Assembly (NCBI GenBank): GCA_046331705.1
Contig: JAXLQJ010000016.1
Location: 62,001-126,000, forward strand
Direction of reading: 5' to 3'
Length of the DNA: 64,000 nucleotides
DNA from: JADJOY01 sp046331705 [NCBI: bacterium]
GTDB lineage: Bacteria > JADJOY01
Shown here: positions 29,051 to 37,406 of the stretch, one piece after another
How positions within the stretch are numbered: the first letter of the stretch is position 1
Layout: each line of letters opens with the position of its first letter
Made by a program: the position numbers and the translations under genes
Notes under the pieces: model-generated
Databases searched by the model: none
What the model was told of the DNA's origin: nothing
The model's input: the letters and a program-made list of their open reading frames with translations, nothing else

Positions 29051-29377
29051 ATGGAAAACCAGCATCGGCTCACGGCCAGCCCGAAGTCGTTCGACTATTT
29101 CCGGGTGCACGCACGCTGTGCGGAATGCGGGCGCTCCGAAGATCAACACACGATACGAACGTGGTGGAGCGCGCCCAACCGCACGACGGGCTGGGACGCG
29201 CCGAGTACCTCGGGGTCGGTCCTCGCGATCGGCGCCGCGCTGCCGCGCTTGAGCCGGTTGCCGACCGACTACCGCGGTGAGTCGCGCTGCGGCGCGTGCG
29301 GCACCACCTTGCGCTGGGCGATTCGTTCCGCTCGTGGTCGCGTCATGGCCATCCGACCGGTGGATCGAGCGGCCTGA
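29051..29377 (+). CDS. small protein with two CxxC knuckles
   Basis: 108 residues, ATG 29051 after a good AAAGGAG. It has two pairs, CAECG (about residue 21) and CGACG (about 82), suitable to bind one zinc, in a Trp/Arg-rich, non-hydrophobic chain (TWWSAPNRTTGWDAP). I do not recognise the family. Composition suits a soluble nucleic-acid or protein binder, but that is a guess. Lies downstream of the phosphonate operon on the same strand. Confidence 0.55.
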   Translation: MENQHRLTASPKSFDYFRVHARCAECGRSEDQHTIRTWWSAPNRTTGWDAPSTSGSVLAIGAALPRLSRLPTDYRGESRCGACGTTLRWAIRSARGRVMAIRPVDRAA

Positions 29378-30151
29378 GGCATCCGCGCGGCGGGCGAACG
29401 CCGCTCGTGGTCGTGGGGTGCGGCGCGGAGCGCGCGTTCGCAAGTGCTGTGGGCGGTCGCGCGGGCCGACCGAGGGGCGGCTCCACCGTTCCGTCCGCGA
29501 CGTGCGCGCCCGATGCGAGCGCGGCGGACACGGCGTCACGATCACCTGTCGCGTTGGTCACGGACGCGACCCGTTGGCGACGCCGCGCGGCGCGATGCTC
29601 CGCCGAGACGCGTCGTGCGCCCGTGGTTTTCCCGATCGAAGAGGACGCTCCACGTGAGCCGTTCCGCAGCAGTGGCAATGGTTGGAGACGTGGTCGAAGT
29701 CGGTGTCTGTGCGGCCGCCCGCACCGTGGAAGGGGCGACCGCCGTCGGATTGGAGGTCACCGTGAGGATCATCGTGAGCTTGGCGCGGCTTCGAGAGCGC
29801 CTTCGAAACGAACGAGAAGCAATGCCGGACCGGCCCGGATTGCGGCTGATTCGCGGCGGCGCCGCGCGCTCGGTCGAGGGCGGGGCACGGCGGCGCGCGC
29901 TGCGGAGCGCTGCGCGTCTCGAGAGCGGGCTGCCGCCGAGTCGGCCGGCCGTGCGCCGCTCCCGCGCCGACGGCAGCGCTCGGCTCTGGGTCATCCGGGG
30001 AGGTCGCGAGGACGGCGCCGACGCGCCGCGGGCCGAGCAGGAGCAGGCGCGGGGGTCGGCCGCGAGCGCGCTCGGCATGCGCGCTGCGCGCGATCGCTCG
30101 CCGTCTCGCGAATGAGCCCGCCCGCGGCCGCGGGCCGTGGCTCGCGCGGGG
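29378..30151. other. 774-bp stretch without a convincing gene
   Basis: Several frames are open through here because of high GC. The only one with a plausible start is GTG 29654 (GAAGAGGA upstream), running to 30115 and encoding 153 residues that begin VSRSAAVAMVGDVVEVGVC and become Arg/Ala-rich. I give it little weight. No repeat, hairpin or RNA gene seen. Confidence 0.3.
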
Positions 30152-31171
30152 TCACAAGACTCCGCAGGTGCCGGTCTCGGGCGCGGTGTCGATGGGGCGG
30201 GGCTCGCCGTCGTAGCTCCAGGTGGCGGCGCAGGTCGTGGGCACCTTGGGTTTGCCGGCGTCGAGCTCGCGCACGGCGCCGGACTTCGCGTCGAGCTCGA
30301 GGAGCGTGAAGTTGTCGTCGTCGTAGCGCGTGGCGCCGATGAGCGTGTGGCCGAAGCCGTAGTAGCCGCTGAGCGGGATCCAGCGATGGGTATGCCCCGA
30401 GAACGTGTGCTTCACGTTGGTGTTGCGCATCACCAGCGAGAGCAGGTCGGGGTGCGAGGTGCCCGGGGCCTCGCCGAGGTCGGTGACCAGCAGCGTGTGG
30501 TGGGTGAGGACGATCGTGGGCAAACCGTCGGCGATCTGGGATTCGAGCCACGCGAGCTGCGTCTCGCCGTACGACGCCAGCCCGGTCTCGCAGCGCGGGT
30601 TGCCCGGCTCCCAGGTGGGCCCGAGCATTCCGTTGGCGAGCAGCAACCGCCAGCCCTTCTCGGTGACGGCCTGATACGGCGGCTGGTGGAAGAACTCCTC
30701 GAAGAGCCGCGCCGAGAGCTCGCGCGCGAACGAATCGGATCCCGAGCAGTCCACCGAATAGTCGTGGTTGCCCCACACGAAGTACACGGGGATCTCGAAT
30801 CCGGCGTAGATCGCCGCCGCCCGTGAGAACGCGGTCTCCTCGCGTTGGTAGGACTCGAGATCCGGGAAGACGTAGCCGTCGTGGGTGACGTCGCCGAGCA
30901 CCACGGCGAGGTCGGGACGCGGCCGGATCGCGTTGATCTTGTCGCGCGCCGTGGCGATGCGCTCGGCGGTGCGCACGATGCTCTCGTTGTCGAGGTTGCC
31001 GTTCTCGCTGCAACACACGTACTGCGGCCCGATCACGTGGGAATCGGCGAGGAGCACGATCCGCAGAGGCGCGCTGGGACCGGACTCGCTCCCCGAGCAG
31101 CTCGCCGCGACGATCGCGAGCACGACCCACCATCTCCCCGTGAACGAACCTGCGGCATCACGCGGCTTCAT
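30152..31171 (-). CDS. metallophosphoesterase lipoprotein
   Basis: 339 residues. The lipobox VAASC makes it a lipoprotein, placing the enzyme outside the cytoplasm. The calcineurin-like metal set is complete: LLADSHV (Asp/His), VVLGDVTHDG (Asp), WGNHDY (Asn/His), VLTHHTLL (His) and FSGHTHRW (His pair). It may release phosphate from nucleotides, diesters or lipids; the exact substrate is not visible. Divergent from the PF04185-type phosphoesterase gene at 31288, with the Pho-box candidate (31211) in the 116-bp gap, which fits induction under phosphate starvation. ATG 31171 is consistent with the signal peptide. Confidence 0.9.
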   Translation of the reverse strand: MKPRDAAGSFTGRWWVVLAIVAASCSGSESGPSAPLRIVLLADSHVIGPQYVCCSENGNLDNESIVRTAERIATARDKINAIRPRPDLAVVLGDVTHDGYVFPDLESYQREETAFSRAAAIYAGFEIPVYFVWGNHDYSVDCSGSDSFARELSARLFEEFFHQPPYQAVTEKGWRLLLANGMLGPTWEPGNPRCETGLASYGETQLAWLESQIADGLPTIVLTHHTLLVTDLGEAPGTSHPDLLSLVMRNTNVKHTFSGHTHRWIPLSGYYGFGHTLIGATRYDDDNFTLLELDAKSGAVRELDAGKPKVPTTCAATWSYDGEPRPIDTAPETGTCGVL

Positions 31172-31210
31172 CGACGTTCGTTCTCCGGGCGCCGTGAGCG
31201 CGCGCCGATT

Positions 31211-31228
31211 CCGTCACCGATCCGTCGC
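31211..31228 (+). promoter_or_regulatory. Pho box between divergent phosphoesterase genes
   Basis: CCGTCAC-CGAT-CCGTCGC, two nearly identical 7-mers with a 4-bp spacer; a weaker third copy TCGTCGC follows at 31233-31239, again after 4 bp. The repeat faces the gene at 31288 and lies 40 bp from the start of the gene at 31171. Confidence 0.65.
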
Positions 31229-31287
31229 AGCGTCGTCGCGGATCGACACGGACGCTTCACGGTGACCGCGCAACATGCCGCGTCATC

Positions 31288-32334
31288 ATGCGACGCGTGC
31301 AGACGGCGAATCCCTCTTGGCGGTGGACCCTCGTGGTGGCGGCCTTCGTGGCCGCGTGCGGAGGCGGTGGTGGCGGCGACGGCGCCGCGAGCGGCGGCCG
31401 CGGCGGCTTGCCCCCATTCACGGGAGTGTGGGTGATCGTGTTCGAGAACCACGGCGACGTTTACATGCTGAATCACGCCGACGCGAAGCACTTTCGCGAG
31501 CTGGCGTCGACGTACGCCGTGGCCGGCAACTACAGCGACATCACCCATCCGTCGTTGCCCAACTACATCGAGATGGCGTGCGGGTGCAACGACAAGCACA
31601 GCTCGTTCACGGTCCGCGACGAGCCCGCGTCGAACCTGATCACGTCCAATCCCAACCGGCTCTTTCGCGAGCCGAGCCTGGGCGGGCAGCTCGAGGCTGC
31701 CGGAGTCGAATGGCGCGCATACGGCCAGGACTCCACCCCCGGCAGCAAGCTCGGGCCCTGCACGATGAACAACTCGGGCCTCTACGTCTCGCGGCACGTG
31801 CCGTTCCTCTATTTCCAGGACGTCTTCGGCACGCAGACCGATCCCTACGGCGAGCGCGACGAGTTCGGTCACCCGCTGGACCCGGACGCGCTGCCGGTGT
31901 GCGTGAACCGCATCCATCCGTTCGGCGATTTCCTCGGCACGCCCAACGAGCCGTATCCCTCCGGCGACTTCTACTGGGACCTCGGCAATCGGGCGATGGA
32001 CTACTACTGGATCACGCCGGACCAGCGCTACAACATGCACGACGGCTCGGTGGCGGAAGGTGACCTCTTCCTCGAGAAAGTCGTGGGGCAGATCCAGCAG
32101 AGCCCGCAGTACCGCAACGGCGGCGTCATCTTCATCACCTTCGACGAGGGCGATCTCGATCTCCTCGATCAGATCCTGTTCATCGCCGTGTCGCCCTACG
32201 CCAAGCGTGGCTACGTGTCGTCGACGGCGTTCGATCACGACAACTTCCTCGCCACCGTCGAGGACATCTACGGCTTGCCGCGGCTGGGCCGGGCGCAGGG
32301 AGTGCCCAACATGGCCGAGCTCTTCCAGCCCTGA
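31288..32334 (+). CDS. phosphoesterase-family (PF04185, AcpA/PlcC-like) lipoprotein
   Basis: 348 residues. Lipobox FVAAC then a Gly-rich linker. The catalytic domain has VIVFENHGDVYML, the hallmark ITHPSLPNYIEMACG, and late VIFITFDEGD and AFDHDNFLATVEDIYGLPRL, as in acid phosphatase AcpA and bacterial phospholipase C-type PF04185 proteins. It should hydrolyse phosphate esters at the cell surface or in the periplasm. The proximity to the Pho box at 31211 and divergence from the metallophosphoesterase indicate a phosphate-scavenging pair. ATG 31288 is right for the signal peptide. The 3' end comes within 13 bp of the opposite metallophosphoesterase gene. Confidence 0.9.
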   Translation: MRRVQTANPSWRWTLVVAAFVAACGGGGGGDGAASGGRGGLPPFTGVWVIVFENHGDVYMLNHADAKHFRELASTYAVAGNYSDITHPSLPNYIEMACGCNDKHSSFTVRDEPASNLITSNPNRLFREPSLGGQLEAAGVEWRAYGQDSTPGSKLGPCTMNNSGLYVSRHVPFLYFQDVFGTQTDPYGERDEFGHPLDPDALPVCVNRIHPFGDFLGTPNEPYPSGDFYWDLGNRAMDYYWITPDQRYNMHDGSVAEGDLFLEKVVGQIQQSPQYRNGGVIFITFDEGDLDLLDQILFIAVSPYAKRGYVSSTAFDHDNFLATVEDIYGLPRLGRAQGVPNMAELFQP

Positions 32335-32347
32335 GGGCGCCGTCCGC

Positions 32348-33658
32348 TCACGCGGCGGCCTGGGTGTCGACGGCATCGGCGACGACCGCGCGCGAGTCGA
32401 AGCCGCGCCCGGTCGAGTAGCGAAAGACCTGGGCGCCGGGGAAGCGCCAGGATCCGTCGGTTGCGCGCAGCCGCACCCAGCCCCCGCTGTTGTGCAGCTC
32501 GATCCCGGAGCGCGGCTCGCGCCACGCGCGGCTCTCGTTCCAGCCGTGGGGCTGATGGGTGTGGCCGAACACCAGGTGCCGCGGGAACGGCACGTGGATC
32601 TGGTGGTCCTCCAGCAGGCGGTCGAGCTCGTCGAGGGACGCGTCCAGGAATTGCAGGAAGCGCGCGCGGGTGCCGGCGTGATCACCGAGATCGTCGGCGT
32701 ACGAGCCGGCCTGGTAGTCGCGCAACGAGCGGATCACCCGCGTGCTGAGCGCCGAGCTGGCCGCCTTCGCGAGCGCGTCCAGGTACCACGGGGAGCCGGT
32801 GGTGAACGCGGGCAAGAGCTGGGTGAGCAGCGACTCGACGCGACGGAACTCCTGGCGCTCGACGTCCCGTTGCAGGTGATTCACCACCTGGCTCAGCGGG
32901 CCGGACTGGCCGAGTCCCGAGCTGGTGAGCTGGGTGAGCGGGAAGTTGATCGCCACCAGCTCGCGCATCGAGAGCGTCGCGCGCTGCCGCGAGCGCGGAT
33001 CGAGGCCCAGGTCCTCGCGCACGATGCGCATCGCCAGATTCGAGAGCAGCGACCAGTAGCTCTCGAGGTAATGCCCGTGGGTCACCAGCACCGTCTCGCC
33101 GCTCGCGGTGACGATGTAGAGGTTCGGATAGGCGAACGCGAACGGCAGGCGGTGCGAGTCGTCCGACGCGCCGTCGCGGGTGAGACCGTCGAGGAAGAGG
33201 TCGCCGTACTCGCCGGCGACGTCGGCGCGCGGGTGGACGTCGGGCAGGCTCAGGCCGCGGTGCTGGGCGTCGGATCGATCGTCGATCACGCCCGGGACCG
33301 ACCAGCGAAACGGCCGCGGATCCAGCCCGCGCCGCATGCGATTGATGACGTTCACCTCGTGCTCGACGGTGTGCCAGATCTCGAAGTCGTGGTTGCCGGC
33401 GATGAACACGATCTGCTTCGCCAGCCCGTCCTCGCGCACCCGCCGGAAGAAGACCCGCGCGGCCTTGTACGCCTCGACGTAGCTCGAGAGCATGATCTCG
33501 AGGACGTCGCCGGCGAGGACCAGGTAGTCGAGGTCCGTGCCGACCGCTTCGGCGAAGCGGTCGTAGAGCGGCCCGAGCGCGTAGCCGTCGGCGCTGGGCA
33601 CCACCAGCGCGCACTGGGGATCGCCGAGATGGAGGTCGGAGACGATCGCGAGCTTCAT
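32348..33658 (-). CDS. large calcineurin-like metallophosphoesterase
   Basis: 436 residues, no signal peptide, so likely cytoplasmic. Metal motifs: MKLAIVSDLHLGD (Asp/His), LVLAGDVLEI (Asp), FIAGNHDFEIW (Asn/His), VTHGHYLES (His) and LVFGHTHQPHGW (His). The N-terminal SDLHLGD resembles LpxH/YbbF-type proteins, but the chain is nearly double their length because of a long helical insert between the GNHD and GHTH motifs (about residues 180-340). Not a canonical LpxH. A Pho-box-like arrangement lies just upstream (33683-33711). Confidence 0.87.
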   Translation of the reverse strand: MKLAIVSDLHLGDPQCALVVPSADGYALGPLYDRFAEAVGTDLDYLVLAGDVLEIMLSSYVEAYKAARVFFRRVREDGLAKQIVFIAGNHDFEIWHTVEHEVNVINRMRRGLDPRPFRWSVPGVIDDRSDAQHRGLSLPDVHPRADVAGEYGDLFLDGLTRDGASDDSHRLPFAFAYPNLYIVTASGETVLVTHGHYLESYWSLLSNLAMRIVREDLGLDPRSRQRATLSMRELVAINFPLTQLTSSGLGQSGPLSQVVNHLQRDVERQEFRRVESLLTQLLPAFTTGSPWYLDALAKAASSALSTRVIRSLRDYQAGSYADDLGDHAGTRARFLQFLDASLDELDRLLEDHQIHVPFPRHLVFGHTHQPHGWNESRAWREPRSGIELHNSGGWVRLRATDGSWRFPGAQVFRYSTGRGFDSRAVVADAVDTQAAA

Positions 33659-33682
33659 GCCGGCTGAGCTTGCGCAGTCCCG

Positions 33683-33711
33683 GTGACGGGCGCGTCGGCG
33701 CCACGTGACGA
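33683..33711 (-). promoter_or_regulatory. weak Pho-box-like repeat upstream of 33658 gene
   Basis: On the minus strand TCGTCAC and CCGTCAC are 22 bp apart start to start (twice the 11-bp Pho-box period), with a poor middle copy CGCCGAC exactly between. Ends 24 bp upstream of the ATG at 33658. The periodic spacing is suggestive; the middle repeat is weak. Confidence 0.35.
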
Positions 33712-33741
33712 TCGCGTGGCGGTGGCCGCGCCGGCCGACCT

Positions 33742-33999
33742 TCAGGCGTGCTCGATGGCGCCGCGGTCGAGCAACCGCCTCACCGCGGCGAGCGTTTCCT
33801 CCTCGTCGAAGCGCGACTCGTCGACCAGCGCGCCGAGCGGCGTGCCCTCGGCGCAGCGGCGCAGCACTTCCTCCTCGACGGGGCCGAGCGGTGCCGTCGC
33901 GGCGTCGCCGCGCCGCGGCGGGCGGTACACGCGGCGTGCGCCCCCCAGCAGGTGGAAGAGGCCGACGATCCGAGTGAAGCGTTGCATGCCGTCGATCAT
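33742..33999 (-). CDS. small protein, possible winged-helix-like
   Basis: 85 residues starting MIDGMQRFTRIVGLFHLLGGARRVYRPPRRG. The rest, GPVEEEVLRRCAEGTPLGALVDESRFDEEETLAAVRRLLDRGAIEHA, reads like a short helix-turn-helix or wing segment as in DUF4388-type or MarR-like fragments. Function unknown. ATG 33999 has GAGAGGC just before; the frame continues upstream only in poor sequence. It precedes the metallophosphoesterase gene by about 80 bp on the same strand and could share its transcript. Confidence 0.5.
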   Translation of the reverse strand: MIDGMQRFTRIVGLFHLLGGARRVYRPPRRGDAATAPLGPVEEEVLRRCAEGTPLGALVDESRFDEEETLAAVRRLLDRGAIEHA

Positions 34000-34341
34000 G
34001 GATGCCTCTCGATGCGCACGTCCTCGCGAGTCGCGCGTGAGGTTGCTCAGCTCACGATGCCGGACGCCTTTGGACGGCACGTGACGCCCGCGTAGCAAGT
34101 TGCCGCGCGCGCGCTGCGACGCGCGTCGATCCGGTGGCCGGCGTGGGATCGCCTCGAAACGAGGCGCACTCGTTTCAGGCCCGACGCTCGCGCGCCGTGT
34201 GAAGTTCACCGCGCCGCGCGATCGTTCACGGCGACCCGGCGTGCGGCGCTCGGAGGTCCGTGGCTGGCGCGCCGCGAGCCCCTCGGCACGCGTTCCGACC
34301 CGCCCGAGACCTCACGACGGTGCCGCGGCACGGCCATCGCG

Positions 34342-34359
34342 CTGTAACAGTCCCGTCAC
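34342..34359 (+). promoter_or_regulatory. Pho box upstream of pstS
   Basis: CTGTAAC-AGTC-CCGTCAC: first half is two changes from E. coli CTGTCAT, second half is identical to half-sites at 31211, 40516 and 43263. It lies 60 bp upstream of the pstS ATG. The interval 34000-34341 holds no gene I can support. Confidence 0.75.
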
Positions 34360-34418
34360 ACGCGCACCGTTAACTCCGACCCACACGAACGAGAGAAGCA
34401 ACCACAAAGGGGGATGCG

Positions 34419-35450
34419 ATGAAGAAGGGCAAGATCACGTTGGCCGCGCTGGCGCTCGCCGCTGGTGTGGCGTCGTCGGCGGGCGCAGCGCTGCTCATCA
34501 CCGGCGCGGGAGCGACGTTCCCGTACCCGATCTATTCGAAGTGGTTCAGCGAGTACAACAAGCTCAAGCCGGAGCTCCAGTTCAACTACCAGTCGATCGG
34601 CTCGGGCGGCGGCATCCAGCAGATCACCAACAAGACCGTCGACTTCGGCGCCTCGGACGCGCCCATGAGCGACGCCGAGCTCGACAAGGCGCCGGCGGCG
34701 TTGCAGCACATCCCGACGGTCCTCGGCTCGGTGGTGGTGACCTACAACGGGCCCATGACCTCGCTCAAGCTCTCGCCCGAGGCGCTCGCCGGGATCTTCC
34801 TCGGCAAGGTCGCGAAGTGGAACGATCCCGCGATCGCCGCGGACAACGCGGGCGTGGCGCTGCCCGACGCGCCGATCGCCGTGGTGCGACGCTCGGATGG
34901 TTCCGGTACCACCGCCGTGTTCACCGACTACCTCGCCAAGGTCTCGGACGAGTGGAAGGCGAAGGTGGGTGCCGGCAAGAGCGTGAGCTGGCCGGTCGGC
35001 CTGGGCGCCAAGGGCAACGAGGGCGTGACCGGTCTCGTGAAGCAGACGCCAGGCGCCATCGGCTACGTGGAGCTCGCGTACGCGAACCAGAACAAGCTGC
35101 CCAAGGTGGCGATCAAGAACGCCTCGGGGAAGTTCATCGAGCCCAGCATCGAGGCGACCTCGGCGGCGGCCGCGGGTGTGGACATGCCGGCGGACTATCG
35201 CGTATCGATCACCAACTCGGCGGCGGCGGATGCGTATCCGATCGCGTCGTTCACGTACCTGCTGGTGTACAAGAACCAGGAGAACGCCGAGAAGGGCACG
35301 GCGCTGGTGAACTTCCTGTGGTGGGCGATCCACGATGGCCAGAAGATGGCCGCCGCGCTCGACTACGCGCCGCTGCCGGCGGCGGTGGTGAGCAAGGTCG
35401 AGGCGACGCTCAAGACGCTGAACGTCAACGGCAAGCCCGTGGCGCTCTGA
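34419..35450 (+). CDS. pstS: phosphate ABC transporter substrate-binding protein
   Basis: 343 residues. It binds inorganic phosphate in the periplasm and delivers it to PstCA. A Sec signal (MKKGKITLAALALAAG) ends near SSAGA. The PstS signature is at the start (ITGAGATFPYPIYSKWFSEY), followed by SGGGIQQI, DFGASDAPM and RRSDGSGTTAVFTDYL; these loops hydrogen-bond phosphate. ATG 34419 follows AAAGGGGGA. The Pho box at 34342 marks it as a starvation gene. PstC follows 19 bp after. Confidence 0.96.
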   Translation: MKKGKITLAALALAAGVASSAGAALLITGAGATFPYPIYSKWFSEYNKLKPELQFNYQSIGSGGGIQQITNKTVDFGASDAPMSDAELDKAPAALQHIPTVLGSVVVTYNGPMTSLKLSPEALAGIFLGKVAKWNDPAIAADNAGVALPDAPIAVVRRSDGSGTTAVFTDYLAKVSDEWKAKVGAGKSVSWPVGLGAKGNEGVTGLVKQTPGAIGYVELAYANQNKLPKVAIKNASGKFIEPSIEATSAAAAGVDMPADYRVSITNSAAADAYPIASFTYLLVYKNQENAEKGTALVNFLWWAIHDGQKMAAALDYAPLPAAVVSKVEATLKTLNVNGKPVAL

Positions 35451-35469
35451 GCTCTCACGCGTGACGACG

Positions 35470-36462
35470 ATGTCGAGCACGCTCCCGGCCGGTCCGATGG
35501 CGGCGTCGCAGTCGCCGCCGTCGGGCCGGTCGTCGTCCGTTTCGCACAACCTCGGCGACCGCGCCTGGGGCACGATCATCGGTGCCTTCGGCGGCACCGT
35601 GCTGCTGGTGGGCGGCGTGATCCTCTGGTCGCTCGCCGATCTGGCGTTGCCCGCGGCGGGCTCGCTCGGCATCGGCCGGTTCCTGGTCGGCTCGGAATGG
35701 GACCCGATCGCCGAGCGTTTCGGCGCGCTGCCCTTCATCTACGGGACCGTCGTCACGAGCCTCCTGGCGATCGCGCTGGCGATGCCGATCGGGGTGGCGC
35801 TGGCGCTGTTCATCTCGGACATGGCGCCGCCGCGGCTCCGGGCGTGGATCTCGTTTCCCGTCGAGACCCTCGCGAGCATCCCGAGCGTGGTGTTCGGGCT
35901 GTGGGGCCTCTTCGTTCTCGTGCCGGTGCTGCGCGGCCACGTCCAGCCGTTTCTGGCCAAGACGCTCGGCTTCCTGCCGCTCTTCCAGGGGCCGCCGATC
36001 GGCCTCGGGCTCATGGCGGGAGGCGTGATCCTCGGGATCATGATCCTGCCGACCATCGCGTCGGTCACCCTGGAGGTGCTCAAGACCGTGCCGCTGGCGC
36101 TGCGCGAAGGCGCCTTGGCGCTGGGCGCCACGCGCTGGGAAGTGATCCGCATGGTGGTGCTGCCGTATAGCCGCGCCGGCATCCTGGGCGCCGGCCTGCT
36201 GGGATTGGGGCGTGCGCTCGGCGAGACGATGGCGGTCACGATGGTGATCGGGAACTCGCCGGAGATCCGGGCGTCGCTCTTTTCCGCCGGCTATTCGTTG
36301 CCGGCGGTCATCGCCAACGAGTTCGCCGAGGCGACCGGCGCCATCCACATGGGCGCCCTCGCCGGGCTCGGCCTGGTGCTCTTCGGCACCACGCTGGTGC
36401 TCAACTCGCTGGCGCGACTCTTGATGCGAGCCGTGGGTGGGGCGACGCGCGTGGCGGTATGA
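35470..36462 (+). CDS. pstC: phosphate ABC transporter permease
   Basis: 330 residues, six membrane segments with a large loop, the PstC size. Key pieces: AFGGTVLLVGGVILWSLAD (TM1), TLASIPSVVFGLWGL, and the ATPase-contact EAA loop ALREGALALGATRWEVIRMVVLP, then GLGRALGETMAVTMVIGN, a PstC landmark. ATG 35470 is chosen; GTG 35461 is nine bases upstream and also in frame. With pstS and pstA in one plus-strand operon; its partner ATPase PstB is coded separately on the opposite strand. Confidence 0.95.
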   Translation: MSSTLPAGPMAASQSPPSGRSSSVSHNLGDRAWGTIIGAFGGTVLLVGGVILWSLADLALPAAGSLGIGRFLVGSEWDPIAERFGALPFIYGTVVTSLLAIALAMPIGVALALFISDMAPPRLRAWISFPVETLASIPSVVFGLWGLFVLVPVLRGHVQPFLAKTLGFLPLFQGPPIGLGLMAGGVILGIMILPTIASVTLEVLKTVPLALREGALALGATRWEVIRMVVLPYSRAGILGAGLLGLGRALGETMAVTMVIGNSPEIRASLFSAGYSLPAVIANEFAEATGAIHMGALAGLGLVLFGTTLVLNSLARLLMRAVGGATRVAV

Positions 36463-36505
36463 GTCACGCACGGCGCGCTCGCCGCGGCCGCGACGGTTGA
36501 ATGCG

Positions 36506-37348
36506 ATGCGATCGCTTCGGGCTCGAAAGCTCCTCAACGCGTTGGTGACGCTCACCTGCGGCGCGTGCGTCTTCGCCGCGCTGGTGCCGCTTCTGTCCAC
36601 GCTGTGGCTGGTGGTCTCGAACGGGCTGAGCGGCCTCTCCCTGCATTTCTTCACGCACCTGCCCGCACCGGTCGGCGAGGAGGGCGGCGGCGTGGGTAAC
36701 GCCATCCTGGGCACGCTCTTGATCGTGGGGATCGCGTGCCTGCTCGGCCTGCCCATGGGCATCGGCGCCGGCGTCTTCCTGGCCGAGCGCGGCGACGGGC
36801 GCTTCGGGCGGCTGGTTCGCTTCACCGCGGAGGTGCTCGCGGGCGTGCCGTCGATCGTGGTCGGCATCGTCGCCTACGACCTGGTGGTGAAGCCGATGGG
36901 GCATTTCTCGGCGCTGGCGGGCGGCGTGGGGCTCTCGCTGCTGATGGTGCCGACGCTCGCGCGCGGCACCGAGGAGCTGGTGCGGCTGGTGCCGAACACG
37001 CTGCGCGAGGCGGCGCTGGCGCTCGGCGTTCCGCAATGGCGCACCAGCCTCTCGGTGATCCTGCGGACCGCGCTGGGGGGCATCCTCACCGCCGTGCTGC
37101 TCGCGGTGGGTCGCGCGGCGGGCGAGACGGCGCCGCTGCTCTTCACGGCGCTCAACAACGCCTACTGGAACGTCCGCCCCGATCTGCCCACGGCGACGCT
37201 CACCGTGCAGATGTTCAACTACGCGATCAGCCCCTACGAGGACTGGCACCGCAAGGCGTGGGCGACGGCGCTGGTGCTGCTGCTCTTGATCGGCGCGCTC
37301 AACCTGCTGGCGCGCTTCCTGACGCGCAAGACCTTCCGCGCCCGCTGA
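36506..37348 (+). CDS. pstA: phosphate ABC transporter permease
   Basis: 280 residues, the PstA pattern: LVPLLSTLWLVVSNGLSGLS at the start, GIGAGVFLAERGDG, AGVPSIVVGIVAYDLVV, EAA loop LREAALALGVPQWRTSLSVIL and GRAAGETAPLLFTALNN. ATG 36506 begins right before the membrane helix. The gene starts 44 bp after pstC. Together with PstC forms the membrane channel for phosphate import. Ends at a hairpin shared with the converging phoU. Confidence 0.95.
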   Translation: MRSLRARKLLNALVTLTCGACVFAALVPLLSTLWLVVSNGLSGLSLHFFTHLPAPVGEEGGGVGNAILGTLLIVGIACLLGLPMGIGAGVFLAERGDGRFGRLVRFTAEVLAGVPSIVVGIVAYDLVVKPMGHFSALAGGVGLSLLMVPTLARGTEELVRLVPNTLREAALALGVPQWRTSLSVILRTALGGILTAVLLAVGRAAGETAPLLFTALNNAYWNVRPDLPTATLTVQMFNYAISPYEDWHRKAWATALVLLLLIGALNLLARFLTRKTFRAR

Positions 37349-37363
37349 GCGGCGCGGCGGCTC

Positions 37364-37383
37364 CGGCCCGACGAGCCGGGCCG
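37364..37383. terminator. hairpin between convergent pstA and phoU
   Basis: CGGCCCG (37364-37370) pairs with CGGGCCG (37377-37383), 7 bp with a 6-nt loop, in the 58-bp gap between the pstA and phoU stops. No T-run; may work for both strands. Confidence 0.4.
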
Positions 37384-37406
37384 AGGGGGGCGGGGCCGAG
37401 CCGGGC

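Noticed and set aside
29654-30115. Possible 153-residue gene with GTG start
   Set aside because: A ribosome-like GAAGAGGA precedes it, but the sequence soon becomes Arg/Ala-rich with no recognisable domain; kept only as a mention in the gene-free stretch.
36437-36505. Longer N-terminus for pstA
   Set aside because: The extra residues overlap the pstC end and are Arg-rich; the membrane helix begins after ATG 36506.
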